From NCBI GenBank assembly GCA_963750065.1, contig CAVVPK010000019.1, positions 186,001 through 250,000 of the forward strand: a DNA stretch of 64,000 nt, given 5' to 3'. A model generated the notes under the pieces. It was not told the DNA's origin. It saw nothing but the letters and a program-made list of their open reading frames with translations, and did not search any database. The DNA comes from CAVSRC01 sp963750065. GTDB lineage: Bacteria > Pseudomonadota > Alphaproteobacteria > Rhizobiales > Kaistiaceae. This document shows, piece by piece, positions 63,083 through 64,000 of this stretch (positions within the stretch are counted from its first letter, which is position 1; each line of letters opens with the position of its first letter). The position numbers were made by a program, and so were the translations under genes.

Positions 63083-64000
63083 TCAGGCCGGCTCGACGCC
63101 CGCTTTGAGCAGCTTGTAGACGACCGAATCGAAGAGCGCCTCGAAGGAAGCGTCGACGACGTTTTCCGACACGCCGACGGTGAACCACGAGTCGCCGGAG
63201 GAATCGCTCGAACTCGATAAGCACGCGGGTGACAGCCTCGGTGCCGCCATTGAGGATACGCACCTTGTAGTCGACCAGTTCGAGATCGGCGATGACGGTG
63301 CGATAGGCGCCGAGGTCCTTGCGCAAGGCACGGTCGAGCGCATTCACCGGGCCGTTGCCTTCCGCCACCGTCAGCACGCGCTCGCCGCCGATCCTGGTCT
63401 TGACCACGGCCTGCGAGACCGAAACCAGCTTGCCCAGGGCATTGTGGCGGCGCTCGACGGTGACGCTGAAGCCTTCCACCTCGAAATAGTCGGGCACCCC
63501 GCCAAGCACGCGCCGGGCGAGAAGCTCGAGCGACGCGCTGGCACCCTCGTAGGAATAGCCGACCGCCTCGCGCTCCTTGACCTCGCGCAGCAGCGTGTCG
63601 AGGCGGCTGTCATCCTTCTTCACCGCGATGCCCATGCGCGAAAGCTCGGCCAGAAGGTTCGCCTTGCCGGCCTGATCGGAAACCAGGATATGGCGGCGGT
63701 TGCCGACCGATTCCGGCTGCACGTGCTCGTAGGTCTTGGGGTCCTTGGCGATGGCCGAGGCATGAATGCCGGCCTTGGTGGTGAAGGCGCTGGCACCGAC
63801 ATAGGGAGCCTGCCGGTTGGGGGCGCGGTTCAAGAGCTCGTCGAAGCGGTGGGCGAGCGCGGTGAGCCCCGTCAGCCCGTCCATGGTGACGCCGGTCTCG
63901 AAACGCTCGGCATAAGCCGGCTTCAGCAGCAGCGTCGGGATCAGCGACATCATGCTGGCATTGCCGCAGCGCTCGCCGATGCCGTTGAGCGTGCCCTGGA
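63083..64000 (-). CDS. cimA: Citramalate synthase CimA, 3' part (frame broken near the end)
   Basis: This is the C-terminal portion of a DRE-TIM family synthase of the CimA type. Segments are ASAFTTKAGIHASAIAKDP with the conserved HASA, HILVSDQAGKANLLAEL, EAVGYSYEGASASLELL and the LeuA-like regulatory domain. Such enzymes condense pyruvate and acetyl-CoA to (R)-citramalate for isoleucine synthesis. The frame shifts at one extra base in GAACTC (63210-63215). Deleting it gives VLIESSDSSGDSWFTVGV and the normal end LLKAGVEPA at 63083. The N-terminal catalytic half is outside the window. Confidence 0.9.

Noticed and set aside
59453..63215. Programmed ribosomal frameshifting at the GAGTTCG sites
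   Set aside because: No slippery heptamer, and the same motif in three unrelated genes fits a sequencing artefact at a GANTC site better.
1..64000. CRISPR arrays, rRNA genes or restriction-modification and phage-defence systems
   Set aside because: No regularly spaced repeats, rRNA-like sequence or recognisable defence gene was found.

Overview
The window is a GC-rich alphaproteobacterial chromosome segment, most likely from the order Hyphomicrobiales (Rhizobiales). The evidence is the gene content and order (psd-pssA, guaB-rsmB-guaA, ccoNOQP-GHIS, two-component PFOR/Nfn), a perfect CtrA-type TTAA-N7-TTAA box, an FNR/FixK box, and frame breaks that sit on GANTC (CcrM-type) sites. No rRNA, CRISPR array or intact prophage was seen. 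The single tRNA is tRNA-Gln(CTG).

Layout. 1-6 kb: 3' part of der, a YfgM-like TPR protein, two tandem L,D-transpeptidases, a flavodoxin-fold oxidoreductase, a TMEM175-type channel, a scar made of two truncated divergent genes (epimerase and LysR regulator), and a VOC protein. 6-13.8 kb: a two-gene redox operon of a 1666-aa pyruvate:ferredoxin oxidoreductase and a single-chain Nfn-like NADPH oxidoreductase. 14-23.4 kb: guanine-nucleotide and RNA-modification genes (guaA, MTA/SAH-type nucleosidase, rsmB, MAPEG, guaB), a DHA2 exporter, rlmE and a Ppx/GppA phosphatase.

23.4-39.8 kb looks like an accessory carbohydrate island next to tRNA-Gln. Module A has a ROK regulator, a DUF5107-TPR protein, a CUT2 sugar ABC importer and an aldose 1-epimerase, with a TTATTA-N11-TAATAA operator candidate at the promoter. 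Module B has a GH38 alpha-mannosidase and a second ROK regulator lacking the zinc motif, with a 7-bp-arm palindrome inside its promoter. The modules are separated by IS3 orfA and a tyrosine-recombinase remnant; a serine-recombinase remnant lies beside the tRNA.

40-48 kb: complete cbb3 oxidase structural and assembly cluster ccoNOQPGHIS behind a perfect TTGAT-N4-ATCAA box. 48-64 kb: a Fe/polyamine-class ABC importer, a candidate 160-nt small RNA with its own promoter and terminator, EamA, PilZ, DapA-family and PuuE genes, a CtrA-box small gene, psd-pssA, an ArsR-linked Atm1-type exporter, a LysM protein, a LOG-family protein and the 3' part of cimA.

The most important technical observation is that three otherwise well-conserved genes (ccoN, the Atm1-type exporter, cimA) are each broken by one extra base that turns CGAGTCG into CGAGTTCG. 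Deleting that base restores the expected protein in every case. GAGTC is a GANTC methylation site, so these are probably long-read consensus errors and not three pseudogenes. A fourth, different indel breaks the LysM gene.
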